52,164 nucleotides of DNA from Branchiostoma floridae (GCF_000003815.2 NC_049980.1:3594695-3646858); one strand, 5' to 3'; positions 10,665-21,656 are shown, counted from the first letter of the stretch. Translations and numbers: made by a program. Notes: generated by a model from the sequence alone, not told the origin.

Positions 10665-10835
10665 GTCCTGCGGATCCAGAACGCCGCGGGAGAGTACCCG
10701 GAAGTGACGGAGCTGTACGCTAACGACGGACGGCAGCTGAACGGTTCCAGCGTCGCGGTGGTCTACAACAGGCGTCTGCTGATAGGGACCGTGCACGATA
10801 CTCTTCTGTACTGTGACGTCACGGTCCCACTGTGA
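10665..10835 (+). CDS. Paraoxonase/arylesterase, terminal exon
   Basis: The phase-0 exon encodes [21 protein letters not shown] followed by [31 protein letters not shown], then VTVPL and a TGA stop. This matches the C-terminus of PON1 (VLRIQ...[26 protein letters not shown]), including the final Cys that forms the N-to-C disulphide in PON1. The tail runs a few residues past the vertebrate end. The acceptor is CTCCTAG, directly after a poly-C tract. The stop sits in a tandem pair of CTGTGACGTCACGGT units, so a short duplication may have moved it. Confidence 0.9.
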   Translation, partial: VLRIQNAAGEYPEVTELYANDGRQLNGSSVAVVYNRRLLIGTVHDTLLYCDVTVPL

Positions 10836-11784
10836 CGTCACGGTATCCATAGCAACCTGGGCTCCAGCGAGGTCACCGCATCTTTGTGTACTGAAAAACC
10901 ATGGCGCACCTGACGGCATGGCGTGACTGTGACTAGAAATCCTAACTTACATGTTAATGTCTGGGTTTAACCATCCAGCATGGTTGGGGATACTTACATA
11001 AATTAGGAATGTCAAACTTCATTCTATATGCATAATCTGCATAATTGTGTACTATGTTTAATACTTGTTTTAGTAATTAGGATGATAAGTTTGTTTCTTC
11101 TTTTTTTTTGCCATACATTGTACCGTGTCCGATCGTTGTGCAATAAAGTTCTTCTTCTTCTTCTTCTTCTTAGTCACAAGTCAAGTCAAGTCAAGTCAAA
11201 GTTTATTGCACAACATTTGTAGAACGGGTGCAATGTATGGCAAACTTAGGTAACGTTAACATATTGTACAGATTACAAGCAATATACTAGTAGTGGAATT
11301 AATCTAATAAAGTAACAATAGATAAAGGTTATGAAATGTTCTTAGAAACACAACGTGCAATGTGGAACAAATCCAGAATGTCGCCATAGACTATTGGCTA
11401 ATAACATGAAAACAAACTACATTCAGGCTCTATTTTATACAAACAATATGATTGATAGGAGACACAGCGAGGATCTTCTCATCTATTATATACATTACTA
11501 TGACAATGTATACAAAATTAAGTTGATGTCATGAGGTTCCTTTTCTGCATGGACGTATATATGTATTGTCCTACGTAAACGGAAACAGTGTCGGGACATG
11601 ACATAAGTACATGAAATAGCTCTCTGTTTGCCTTTGGTAATGATTTGTACTTTATTGTCTGCATTAATTTACCTCTTTCTTCTGTGTAAGTTGGACATTC
11701 TATCATGGAAAAGCACAAGAGCGCAAATACGTTTTACCAAGTAAAATACTAGTAAGCATTACGAAGCAGTAAAAACTGACATTG
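10836..11784. other. Paraoxonase 3' flank and LINE-tail repeats
   Basis: The likely 3' UTR runs into the tail-to-tail non-LTR ends at 11110-11245. The rest, to the LRR relic at 11785, is AT-rich with no recognised gene. Confidence 0.5.
11110..11245. repeat. Two non-LTR 3' ends, tail to tail
   Basis: TTGCCATACATTGTACC...TTGTGCAATAAAG then (CTT)n on the plus strand faces a matching end on the minus strand (TTTGCCATACATTGCACC...TTGTGCAATAAACT) whose tail is (GACTT)n. Both copies share about 35 bp and an AATAAA. Each has its own microsatellite tail, so these are two insertions, or an inverted duplication, of one element family. Confidence 0.75.
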
Positions 11785-12070
11785 TATTTCACATGGTGTG
11801 TTTCATTTCTGGTATATAATATATCTTAATTCTGCAATGCCATTTCATTGTAAAAGGAGAGCTTCTAGGTTGAAAAATGATGGTACGTTGTCTGGTATGG
11901 TCTTCAACAAGTAAGTCCAACAAATGTTGGTGGCGTTGACGCTTGTTACGAACCGTACAAGTATAAGATAGAGATGACGACAAGCATGTCGGCTAAACTC
12001 GTTTAATTCAATTATGTTGCCACAAAAGAGTGAAGTTTTACCTTTACTTAGCCCTATTCTCAGACGTGGT
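11785..12070 (-). pseudogene. Broken copy of LRR-gene exon 1 and its 5' flank
   Basis: On the minus strand this aligns with the start of gene A (about 26270-26570) and gene C. It holds a start ATG followed by LVVISIL, an early stop, the remains of the TIPDN-like segment, and in another frame an IPEM block that matches the second LRR. Upstream of the start, similarity continues through CACAAAAGAGTGA to CAGACGTGG at about 12062-12070, so the duplicated unit included the 5' UTR or promoter. Stops and frameshifts make it non-coding. Confidence 0.85.
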
Positions 12071-12663
12071 ACCCGAATGTTTTAATCATGCCGTACTGGG
12101 GCAGGGTTTGAGGGTTTTCTACGGGAGGTCTAACGCTCCGGAAACCTCTTGGCACATCTTCCGTTTGCTCGAGCGTGGCAATGGCTTGACCTAAAGGCGG
12201 CTGGCGATGGGGTTGTCGAGGACCAGCACGTGACCTCACCGGGGCGTGCGCCGAAGGACCGCGGCCAGGATTCCCACCCCACCCCTTCGGAGCGACGTTG
12301 AAGTTTCTGCCGGTCGGCGTGTACTGCTTTGGTCGCGGGACCTTGGGCTGCGCTCGGCCGAGGACCAAACTCAACGAATAACCACCTTCATCGCAGAGCT
12401 TCCGTAGGGCTTCCGTCTTCTCCATCTGTTGCGTCTTCTCCAGACCGATCTGGAGGAGCACGTCTCCCGGCAGGATGTTGGCCATGTGCGCCTTGCTGCC
12501 CATGTCGACCTGGGCGATGGTCAGGTCTGTGCCCACCTCAGCACCACCCTCCAGTTCGAACCCCCAGGGTGGGGACCCCACCAACGACACACGGATGACC
12601 GATGGAACCACGTCCATTTCAGCGGAATTTCCAGACACTTTGCCTTTGGATTTTGTAACAGTC
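12060..12663 (-). CDS. PDZ-domain protein, exon (partial gene)
   Basis: After a TTTCTGCAG acceptor the frame reads TVTKSKGKVSGNSAEMDVVPSVI and then a PDZ domain (about 80 residues): RVSLVGSPPWGFELEGG (a PWGF carboxylate-binding loop), LTIAQV, GSKAHMANILPGD, and LRKLCDEGGYSLSLVLGR. PDZ domains bind C-terminal peptides. The PWGF-type loop resembles PDLIM/LDB3 and synaptopodin-2 families, but no LIM domain is seen. A Pro/Arg-rich tail follows, including PKVPRPKQYTPTGRNF, and the frame closes at TGA 12060-12062. That stop lies in sequence shared with the LRR 5' flank, so the native C-terminus may have been lost. The upstream exon with the start codon is not identified. Confidence 0.8.
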
Positions 12664-13036
12664 CTGCAGAAACATATACCGACAGGTTAGCCATGGGCAT
12701 GTTCTTCACAAATTTATGAGAAATGTTCTCAAAACACAAAAACAGAGGGTGTTGAAATCACCAGCTGTTATGTCGGTACCGTTTGACGCCTTTAGCAGAA
12801 AGAAAGGTGCCTGTGACATGTTTGTATGCATGCATATAGCTATGAATGCAAGGAATCGTCTTTGTTTTTTTAATGTTTCTGTACGTTGTTTGACCGTAGC
12901 GTTTGATCACCTTCATCATTTCCGATGTGATTTCAAGATCGTTTCTTGCGGTGTTGACCATACCTGGTCTGGTTATGCGATTCGTGGGTCATTCGATATT
13001 TCATGAACAAATAACCCTACTAAATAACCTACTAGC

Positions 13037-13968
13037 NNNNNNNNNNNNNNNNNNNNNNNNNNNNNNNNNNNNNNNNNNNNNNNNNNNNNNNNNNNNNNNN
13101 NNNNNNNNNNNNNNNNNNNNNNNNNNNNNNNNNNNNNNNNNNNNNNNNNNNNNNNNNNNNNNNNNNNNNNNNNNNNNNNNNNNNNNNNNNNNNNNNNNNN
13201 NNNNNNNNNNNNNNNNNNNNNNNNNNNNNNNNNNNNNNNNNNNNNNNNNNNNNNNNNNNNNNNNNNNNNNNNNNNNNNNNNNNNNNNNNNNNNNNNNNNN
13301 NNNNNNNNNNNNNNNNNNNNNNNNNNNNNNNNNNNNNNNNNNNNNNNNNNNNNNNNNNNNNNNNNNNNNNNNNNNNNNNNNNNNNNNNNNNNNNNNNNNN
13401 NNNNNNNNNNNNNNNNNNNNNNNNNNNNNNNNNNNNNNNNNNNNNNNNNNNNNNNNNNNNNNNNNNNNNNNNNNNNNNNNNNNNNNNNNNNNNNNNNNNN
13501 NNNNNNNNNNNNNNNNNNNNNNNNNNNNNNNNNNNNNNNNNNNNNNNNNNNNNNNNNNNNNNNNNNNNNNNNNNNNNNNNNNNNNNNNNNNNNNNNNNNN
13601 NNNNNNNNNNNNNNNNNNNNNNNNNNNNNNNNNNNNNNNNNNNNNNNNNNNNNNNNNNNNNNNNNNNNNNNNNNNNNNNNNNNNNNNNNNNNNNNNNNNN
13701 NNNNNNNNNNNNNNNNNNNNNNNNNNNNNNNNNNNNNNNNNNNNNNNNNNNNNNNNNNNNNNNNNNNNNNNNNNNNNNNNNNNNNNNNNNNNNNNNNNNN
13801 NNNNNNNNNNNNNNNNNNNNNNNNNNNNNNNNNNNNNNNNNNNNNNNNNNNNNNNNNNNNNNNNNNNNNNNNNNNNNNNNNNNNNNNNNNNNNNNNNNNN
13901 NNNNNNNNNNNNNNNNNNNNNNNNNNNNNNNNNNNNNNNNNNNNNNNNNNNNNNNNNNNNNNNNNNNN
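13037..13968. other. Assembly gap (932 N)
   Basis: The run of N borders a long TA repeat, which probably caused the gap. Confidence 0.99.

Positions 13969-14046
<78 letters not shown>
13969..14046. repeat. (TA)n microsatellite
   Basis: About 39 uninterrupted TA units directly at the gap edge; the true length is unknown. Confidence 0.95.
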
Positions 14047-14049
<3 letters not shown>

Positions 14050-14084
14050 GCTCATACTTTTGTAGTTATGAAAATTCTATGCTA

Positions 14085-14345
14085 CATGATGATGATGATG
14101 CTGATGATGATGATGATGACTTTATTGAAAATTCATACATAAACCAGAACAGTACATCTAATTGCCTCGTTTATATCTAGGTCTACTTATTAGCATACAG
14201 ATATTTTTGAGGAGCCGGCCTAGTGTCTGTTGCCAGTTAACACTTGGATTTGTTAAAATTTGAAAAGTCGAACACAAAAAATACAACAGAATAGAAATAC
14301 ATATATATTGAGTATCATTTCTCTGACATTTAAAGCTTGGCAAGC
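14085..14345 (-). mobile_element. Non-LTR element 3' end with (CAT)n tail
   Basis: Read on the minus strand, the sequence ends ATGAATTTTCAATAAAGTCA followed by (TCA)n (plus-strand GATGATG at 14088-14120). An AATAAA followed by a microsatellite tail is typical of LINE or SINE 3' ends. The upstream limit is a guess; no ORF remains. Confidence 0.55.
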
Positions 14346-14624
14346 AGTCAATAGTTGATATCCAATTATAGGTAACCTTGTACTCCTGAGGGCATCAGGT
14401 CATACATGTTACAAACAAATCGTGGCCCAGAATAACTGACTACTCTACATCACTTAAACAGTATTTTCCCGTTCGAATTCATTGAATTACGTTTTGTGTA
14501 TTTTGTCTATTGATAAACATGTAACATATATTACATATCACGCATGTTTAACATGGCACAGGTCCCGTCTCTACAAGCACTGATCGAGCCCGTATGGAAG
14601 TATTTTTTTCTATTTTGCTTATGG

Positions 14625-14855
14625 ACAATGTGGCACTGCACTCAAATTTTTGTAACTTATATTAACAGTACCACATACACGGTACAGACAGAAGGTAAAG
14701 GTAGTCTTTTACCTCCCCGACCGAAGTCAGGTACCCATTTCTACACCTGGGTGAAGTGAGGAAGGTCGTGTAAAGTGCCTTTCCCAAGGGAACAACGTCG
14801 GGGGCACGGTGAGGATCGAACTCAGAACCTATAGATTCCGAGCCAAACGTCGTAA
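14625..14855 (-). mobile_element. tRNA-derived SINE, copy 1
   Basis: The plus strand shows GTGGCACTGCACTCAA...GGTACAGACAGAAGG, then TCGTGTAAAGTGCCTTTCCC, then a reversed B box (GATCGAACTCAGAACC). On the minus strand this is tRNA-like head, then body. It is a close relative of the copy at 47385-47575. Extra sequence (CTCCCCGACCGAAGTCAGGTACCC) is also seen in the 34010 copy. Confidence 0.8.
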
Positions 14856-15539
14856 AGTTGTAAATGTCAATTCAATTGTTGCAACAAATTCACTGTAACC
14901 GGTCAAAAAACCTCGGCTTACGAAGCATATCCAGCATCAAAGAACGGTACGCGGTACTTAGAGTCAAAGACAAGTCACACTAGGTGTGCAAGACGACAGA
15001 TTTTAGTAATACAGAAGTTGAACGAACGTTTCAGAAGCTGCATGTACATGCGAAACCTCACCGTTAGAAAGATTACGATCTCCTAGAGCCACGTATAGCA
15101 GATACGCCACCATGCATATGCAGGCATATTGGACCACTGTTCACGTTTTATCAAAGGCTATAGGGGACATAACATAAAGATACCAGGACGTGTATGTGAT
15201 GGGACGAGAGTCATTACATTACATGATCCGCCGTATCCAATAACCAAGTCGTAATCCCTACAGATTGGGCGGACAACTCGGATCAAAATACTAGTAAAAT
15301 GACATGTTGTTTAATCCAGATCATAAAAACGTCTTTCACTCGAACATTTCTACAGTTTTGTGTCACACATTCATGGTTGACAACTTGGTCGTTACTAGTA
15401 GCCCAATCAACCATACTTGGTGTTGTCCCGCACAGACCTACCGTCACCTTCCCGTGCCCGGGGAAGTCTGGGCACATCCATCTCAAAAACGACGGAATAG
15501 ACCCTTTCTATATTAAGTCAAAGTAAATGTTTCTGTACA

Positions 15540-15573
15540 CATACACACACACACGCGCGCGCGCGTACGTACC
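15540..15573. repeat. (CA)n(CG)n alternating purine-pyrimidine tract
   Basis: ACACACACAC followed by GCGCGCGCGC and TACGTACG. Such tracts can adopt Z-DNA; this is a physical property only. Confidence 0.85.
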
Positions 15574-16124
15574 TAGTTTAGATCGCTCCCATTCAACCGC
15601 CGCTTTTGCCGAACGTGAATGTAAGCTTCGACCAAGCTGTTCTGTCGGAGGGATCCTTTACAAATAACCTTTCAAATTTACCTCTACGACTCAGAGTCTT
15701 CAAGCCCCAACCACGCACGTAGAAGGTGTTTAACGTCTGACGAAAACGGGATCTTCCTTCGTTATCCTAACGGATTATATGGGGGTCAAAGGTCAAGTTT
15801 AAGTATGTGTGGACTCCATATTTGGTCCGGTTCACAAGGTAACGGTTGGAAACACGGTCTCTTCTCTGCCGGCATGGTGCCCCCACCCCATTCCTATTGC
15901 GGGTGGGGGCGCTTTTAAGCGAAAGTCGTTACTATAGAGTTGAATCGGCATTTCCAAAATAAAGCTCACAAGCTATGTTTAGTTTGCGGTAGCAACTGGA
16001 GAAGGGGTGTAGCCGTACAGTGTTACAGCTGGGACACGCATATCTCCGTAACGTATACCCTAGTGGCAATGTTCTGTAACTAACGACAGCTGGATCAAGT
16101 TCTGCATTTCGGCCAAGCTAGATT

Positions 16125-16384
16125 AGCCTGGGTACCATTCTCCACCGGTCGGCTTTGGGGTGCTTTACCCGGGTCAGTGCTTAGGCACCGACCTGCTTCT
16201 GTCAGCCTGTCTGATTAGCTGCCCTTTGAGATTTGGACGCCAGAGCTTGTAACCGGCCGTTGGAGTTTATTAACCTAACCCCGTAAGAACTCCCCCGGCC
16301 TGTACCAATTAACTGCACGGGCGGCCACCCCCACACCGCTGAAGAGCAACTCGATCGCCTCGATGGTATGGTACCCAGGCTAAG
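16125..16384. repeat. Candidate foldback element
   Basis: AGCCTGGGTACCAT at the left is matched by ATGGTACCCAGGCT at the right, flanked by TTA and AAG. A 137-codon ORF on the minus strand (16202-16615) overlaps it and crosses its boundary, and shows no domain. The superfamily is unknown. Confidence 0.45.
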
Positions 16385-16629
16385 CCAAATCTGAGGAGCA
16401 AGGACGACGTACGGGAGGAGTTTCCCTCGGAATTCGGCAAACAAAAGCGCCGATGCCGACTGGACTTCCAGATGGACCGATGAACTGTACTTAGCCGACT
16501 CATCCTTCTTACTCACGCACCGCGACGTGACGTGGCGGAAATCTGCGAAACTGTGGATCACCAGTAAAGCATACCATCTGGGTAACATGAGCACAAAGCA
16601 GTTGTCATGTTGCATATCATCCTCCTACG

Positions 16630-16873
16630 CAGGGACATCCAACATCCAAACCGCCTGTCTGGATGCACCCTGCTCCTTCAACCGTCACTCTTAGTTTCTG
16701 AAGGCCATGCTTATGAATATCAATGAGCTCACCCTTGTACACGGAAGACCCCTTTTAGAAGCCTATTCTCTGATTGGCTGACAGCTGGTTTGGGGAGGAT
16801 TTCCACAGGAACTAAGAGTGACGGTTGAAAGATCAAGTTCAGGGTACAATCAGGCAGTTGGATGTCGCTGCGG
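16630..16873. mobile_element. Foldback element, arms about 65 bp
   Basis: The left arm (GACATCCAACATCC...CTTCAACCGTCACTCTTAGT) is repeated in inverted form at 16806-16872 with several mismatches and small gaps. The inner ends, TTCAACCGTCACTCTTAGTT, are nearly perfect. The spacer is about 110 bp. It is probably a MITE; no clear target duplication. Confidence 0.65.
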
Positions 16874-17584
16874 AGTTCTTGATGATTGTATATTTACTTG
16901 ATCTAGTCTGCCTTATCTCTATACATGTGCGAACCAAAAATGGCATGAAAATATATTTTCATACCTCATCCGGGGTAAATTACAGTTAAATGGACAAACA
17001 AGAGGTCGTCAGAAATAGTTTGCCACTTTAAATTTGGAAAGCTAGCTTTAGAATTTCAAGGCTACAAATATGTTGAACGAAATACCTATATCCTATACAA
17101 CACGTACTTCTAAAGTTACAGAATGTGCAGTAGCGTTTCACAATTTCACATGCGAGATAGCACGGGATATGCTTGCTTTTATACTGCATGGTGTCTTCAG
17201 GTTTGTCACAACATTTATAGTTAAGACATGACGTTATCAAAGTGTAATTTCTGTAGACTAGACAGCAACCGTCTGTTAAGTTAAAAAAATTACATAATTG
17301 ATTCTATTCGTTTTCAGATTAGGCCTAGATGTAACCATGCCGGTTTGCACGTGTGATTGATCGCCAATAGCTCTAGCTGGGCCGGGATTCTTCATGATCA
17401 ATTGATATCATCGATATTCTCAGGTGTTCCCTGATACCAACGTCTATCATCATGTACAACTATCTGTAGTTACAGGTTTGCGACAGCAAAACCTGTTTTG
17501 TTTTTGTTGTCAAGTTTGGGCGCCGCCATTTTGTTTTGAGATGTATGACGGGAAGGGTGGTGCCATTTTGGATTTGACGGATCA

Positions 17585-17780
17585 GTGTGTTGTATGAAGT
17601 GGTGTGATGGGATGGCCAGGCAATGTGATCTTGTGCTCTTGTCGGAAATGGCAGGACGGCAAGAGCCATGAAGGGTTAGTGTGTTGTATGTAGTGTGTGT
17701 TGTAACAAGCATGAAGGGTTATTGTGTTGTATGAAGGGATCGGATGGGATGGCTAGGAAATGTGATCTTGTACTCTTGCT
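17585..17780. repeat. Imperfect tandem duplication, about 130 bp
   Basis: GTGTGTTGTATGAAG..G.GATGGGATGGC.AGG.AATGTGATCTTGT occurs at about 17586 and again at about 17719. An intermediate partial unit (CATGAAGGGTTAGTGTGTTGTATG) lies between. No coding sense. Confidence 0.75.
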
Positions 17781-18394
17781 CACCATTGTGCTTGACGTTT
17801 TCCCTAATGAACTTTTACTAATTTTTCCGGCTGTGATTTTTAGCAAAAAATCAACTTACAGGCAGGCTTTGTTGGCAACGTGAGCTCAACATAGCGACCA
17901 AGAAAATAGCAGTCATGTCTTCAACAATAAAAAAGCTTTTTGTTTTCTTTGATGTGACACTGACTACCTGGGGGAACCTTTCGAAAAAAAAGATTAGTTT
18001 GCAAGGTACTAAACATAAGGAAGGGACAATTATCTTCTATTTTTCCGGAGAGGAACACGAAAAATCGTACCGTACCGAAAATCTATACTTACTGGCGGGG
18101 GCTGAAATGTTCTTATCCTTTAAAATTTCCTGTTGTATATGTCTGTTATGCGCCCGCACACATTACTCTAATATGTAGCTAATTACATTTACTGACCTAC
18201 AGGCAATGTTGTGGCTTCGCTCAGGCGCCATGACTAACAACACGTCGAAGGTCACAATGACGTCATCGTTTCTAAAGGCTGAGACATCTTGAGATTTCCG
18301 GGAAGGCGATTGAATAATGTTACAGGCCTAAAATCCCCAGACAGACATCCACATCTTGTCATCTTGTAATCTAGTGATAGCAATTAGGATAGGA

Positions 18395-18805
18395 TTGTAT
18401 TTATAGGGGCTATCCGTGTATGAAAGAACGTGCAAACAATGTACGTCAAATGTAGTGGAAGACGAAATACATTTTATGTCAAATTGCTCTTTCTATAATC
18501 ACGAAAGAAAAGAGCTGTTCAAAGAGGCCATCAAATTCCACCCAAACTTCCTCACATTCACTGACAAAAAGAAAACAGTTATCCTTCTAACCTCACAAAA
18601 CCCACACATAATAGAAAAGGTGAGATCTTTCGTCTTCCACTGTCTTCGAAAAAGGAGTCGAGCCCAATAACCCAGGACCTTGAGTTAGCTTTCACTAGCA
18701 TGACTAGAGTAGACACTTGTGATATTTTTGTGCACTGTTTGAATATTTTATGTTACATGCAATTAGCCCACGGGCAAGAATTTGCAATAAACTTTACTAT
18801 ATCGA
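18395..18805 (+). mobile_element. LINE fragment: RT C-terminus and 3' UTR
   Basis: ORF 18416-18670 carries RTCKQCTSN-VEDEIHFMSNCSFYNHERKELF, the C-x2-C...H-x4-C type module found at the C-terminus of CR1/Jockey-like LINE proteins. The 3' UTR contains ACATGCAATTAGCCCACGGG and ends CAATAAACTTTACT. Only this 5'-truncated tail is present. The clade is not certain. Confidence 0.8.
18416..18670 (+). pseudogene. LINE ORF2 C-terminal fragment
   Basis: 84 codons end in a natural stop. The reverse-transcriptase core is absent, so the product would be inert. See the enclosing LINE entry. Confidence 0.75.
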
Positions 18806-19000
18806 TCGCGACGGTATACAAGAGTGAGTCACACCTTACTACAAGTGTTGTTGTATAACCAGCATTTCTGGTATGCTGCGACAAGGTTTGACAAGATCAC
18901 AAGTCGACAACGTTTAAAGTAGCCATGCGTTACAGTTTATAGCAAGTGTGAAACATTTGAAAATACTATTATAATAGTATCATCGATACACGTACGTATC

Positions 19001-20658
19001 TAGTGGTGCGTACCTAAAGCCCGGATTTGGAATTGAAATGTTTTGGTCCAAGTCCAAAAAAAACAACACATAAATGTCCGGAGCCAAGTCCGGACGTATA
19101 GAAAGCTATCTGTCACTTGTATTCCTTTTTTTGGTTCTAAACCATCTAAAACCTTTCTTAGACTGTGAAATTTACACTGGTAAAAGACAAAAAACATTTC
19201 GGGTTTACACGGGCTGTATATAATTTGCATGTATTTTGCATATTGCAAATCAATTCATGCTAACATGCAATATGCTCCATCCCCCCTCCCCCTCAAAAAA
19301 GAAAACTTTCTAGCACACATGATATGCAATGATGGGTTCAGGCCCGGTGTGACAGCGATCTCGCCCCCCCAGCGATCTCGCCCCCCCGGGGGGGCGAGAT
19401 CACTAGCGTTTTCGCCCCCCTTTAGCGTTTTCGCCCCCCCCCCCGAACATTACTAGTATTCCTCGGAGGGGTCTTAAGAGCAGCTGGTTACTACATATTA
19501 GGTGCGCTACCTGGTACTATACTGCACCTGGGAGTAACATAGTTGGTGTGTTACCTGGTACCTATATGGCACCTTATTATCGTAAGATGTCATACCTTGT
19601 TCGGTGCAAACACTACATTGAAAGGACATTTTTTTTTGCAGCTGACATGGCAGAGGTGGCATAGAAAACAATGCAAAGTGAACGTATAAATCAACACCGT
19701 CTATGGCACGGAATACGTCAGCTATATGTTTTCAATTTGTCACAGTATTTTCTTTCTTGTGCAGAAAACATTTCCAAAGCACTAAGAAAAACACAATTGA
19801 ATAATAGTTTCTCATTATGAACACTATCTACGCACAAGTTCATATACCTGTTGGTAAATGCTACAAAAAACTGGTAAAGTACCAGTCTTAAGAAACACGG
19901 GTAAAACACCAGTTCCTAAATACTAGAAAAACAGTCATATTGGAGGTGAAGATATCCATAGGGTAGGTGCATATAACGTACCAGTTTCTAAATACTAGAA
20001 AAACAGTCATATTGAAGGTGAAGATACCCCTTGGCCAGGTGCATACACCAAAATGTACATTATTCTAATGAATACCTTATTTGCATAATCAATAAAGACA
20101 TGACATAGTTCTTTTGTGGTCAATTCATAATAGAGGCTTCATATTGGAGATATATAGGTTGCTTGAGTACAGGTGAATACAATGAAATATATCTCATGTC
20201 GAGACTCAGGTACATGCAATAAAGGGAATACAAGGGACCCAACCCTCCTTGTCTGAAACAAGTTCAACTATCTTATTGCCATGTACTTACGTTAATATTA
20301 ATACTATGGATGGAGTTATGTATCAAACGCGTGTACTTATGTCATTCTGAAACTGCATTGTGTGATTTATACCAATCAACTTCTATAATATCATGTAAAC
20401 CCGTTTTTTTGGGGGGGGGGGGGCGAAATCGCTAAAGGGGGGCGGGGTAGGGGGGCGAGATCACTAACCGGGGAGGGCGAGATCGCTAGTGATTTCGCCC
20501 CGGGGGGGCGAGATCGCTAGTGATTTCGCCCCCGGGGGGGCGAGATCACGGGGGGGCGAGAACGCTGTCACACCGGTCTTAAAGTCCGGATTTGAACCTG
20601 AACTGCTGGACCTGAATCCGGACCTGAACCTGAATATGAGTTTAGGTACGCACCACTA
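19001..20658. mobile_element. hAT-like element carrying a nested insert
   Basis: The ends TAGTGGTGCGTACCTAAA are matched in inverted orientation at 20641-20658. Subterminal TCCGGA and GACCTGAACCTG units resemble those in the hAT MITEs at 21657 and 32749. The flanking 8 bp (TACGTATC and TACTAGTA) match only partly, so the target duplication is not proven. A G/C-rich element (19341-20577) sits inside. Confidence 0.65.
19341..20577. mobile_element. Element with arrays of G/C-rich palindromes at both ends
   Basis: The left terminus GGCCCGGTGTGACAGCGATC is matched in inverted orientation by the right terminus (complement GACCGGTGTGACAGCGTTCTC). Inside each end lie palindromic modules of about 30 bp: C-runs or G-runs bracketing CGAGATCGCTAGTGATTTCG (19373-19445 and 20410-20560). 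Flanks are TCA and TTA, compatible with a decayed 3-bp Harbinger-type duplication. The core is AT-rich, with a tandem 74-bp block (19916-20048) and no transposase. Confidence 0.65.
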
Positions 20659-20709
20659 TACTAGTACTTGTCTTGCTATGTATCCCGTTCTGAAATATCC
20701 AGCCGACCG

Positions 20710-21423
20710 CGGTCTGCCTAAATACCACAAACGACCACAAACGACTCAGAAATACCACAAACGACCACAAACAACTCTAAAATGCAGTGTATATGGGTCA
20801 AAGGCCTTGTGTGGCGCTCTGGAGACATTGTTTACACATTTATGAATTTAAAAGATGCAGCAGGTCCTGCGTATTCACCAGTTATTTCAAGTTAGTCCGC
20901 CGGTTTCAAGATCGAAGCGATTCTCGGCCGCCATGTTGGATCGCCCGCGCTAGGAGTCTGCATGGGGAAGTTCTCGATNNNNNNNNNNNNNNNNNNNNNN
21001 NNNNNNNNNNNNNNNNNNNNNNNNNNNNNNNNNNNNNNNNNNNNNNNNNNNNNNNNNNNNNNNNNNNNNNNNNNNNNNGGACGATAAAAGCTATGGACGG
21101 TGTTAGTTCATAGATTATAGCATGGCAGTTTTCTTTCATTACAACTCATAAAACTTGTATACTAAGTGTCTCTCAGCCTCAAATGCAAGCACGCATTCAT
21201 TGACAGCGCAGAATCGCTTCGGTCTTGAAACTGGCGGACTAACTCGAAATAACTAGTGAATACGCAGGACTTGTTGCGTTTTTTAAATTCATAAATGTGT
21301 AAACAATGTCTCCAGAGCGCCACACAAGGTCTTTGACCCATATACACTGCATACTAGAGTCGTTTGTGGTCGTTTGTGGTATTTTCGAGTCGTTTGTGGT
21401 CGTTTGTGGTATTTAGGCACACC
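20710..21423. mobile_element. MULE-like MITE with about 230-bp terminal inverted repeats
   Basis: Bases 20712-20930 and about 21200-21421 are inverted copies at roughly 90% identity. Each arm has tandem subterminal units (ATACCACAAACGACCACAAA, twice). Direct repeats CCAGCCGACCG (11 bp, exact) flank at 20699-20709 and 21424-21434. Long TIRs with 9-11-bp target duplications are the signature of Mutator-like elements. The centre is a 100-N gap; a small autonomous gene is not excluded but unlikely given the size. ORFs 20787-21113 and 21162-21347 are just the two arms. Confidence 0.8.
20979..21078. other. Assembly gap (100 N) in palindrome centre
   Basis: The gap sits between the two arms of the MULE-like element. 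Confidence 0.99.
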
Positions 21424-21656
21424 CCAGCCGACCGTGTATGTTACGCAGTGACGGCCTTTTATACCCGTGGCTTCTGCGATCTGCTAGCCTTAAACTCTGC
21501 AACTGTGACGTATGCATCGTCACGTTTTGAATGTATCTTCTGCTGAATTAATTATTTCAAATTCTAACGTGACGGAATGACGTAAATACTTTTCTATCAA
21601 TCTGTAGAGTCTTATAGTCATGTGTGTAATGCCCGAATGTGACGTCGGACCGGAGC

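Noticed and set aside
12903-14180. 425- and 360-codon ORFs over the 932-N gap and TA repeat
   Set aside because: Made of X and Ile-Tyr runs from (TA)n.
16202-16615. 137-codon ORF on the minus strand
   Set aside because: No domain, low-complexity Ser/Arg composition, and it crosses a candidate foldback element; also open in another frame.
20787-21347. Two similar ORFs starting MYMGQRPCVALWRHCLHIYEF
   Set aside because: They are the two inverted arms of the MULE-like element read on opposite strands; the likeness is due to the repeat.
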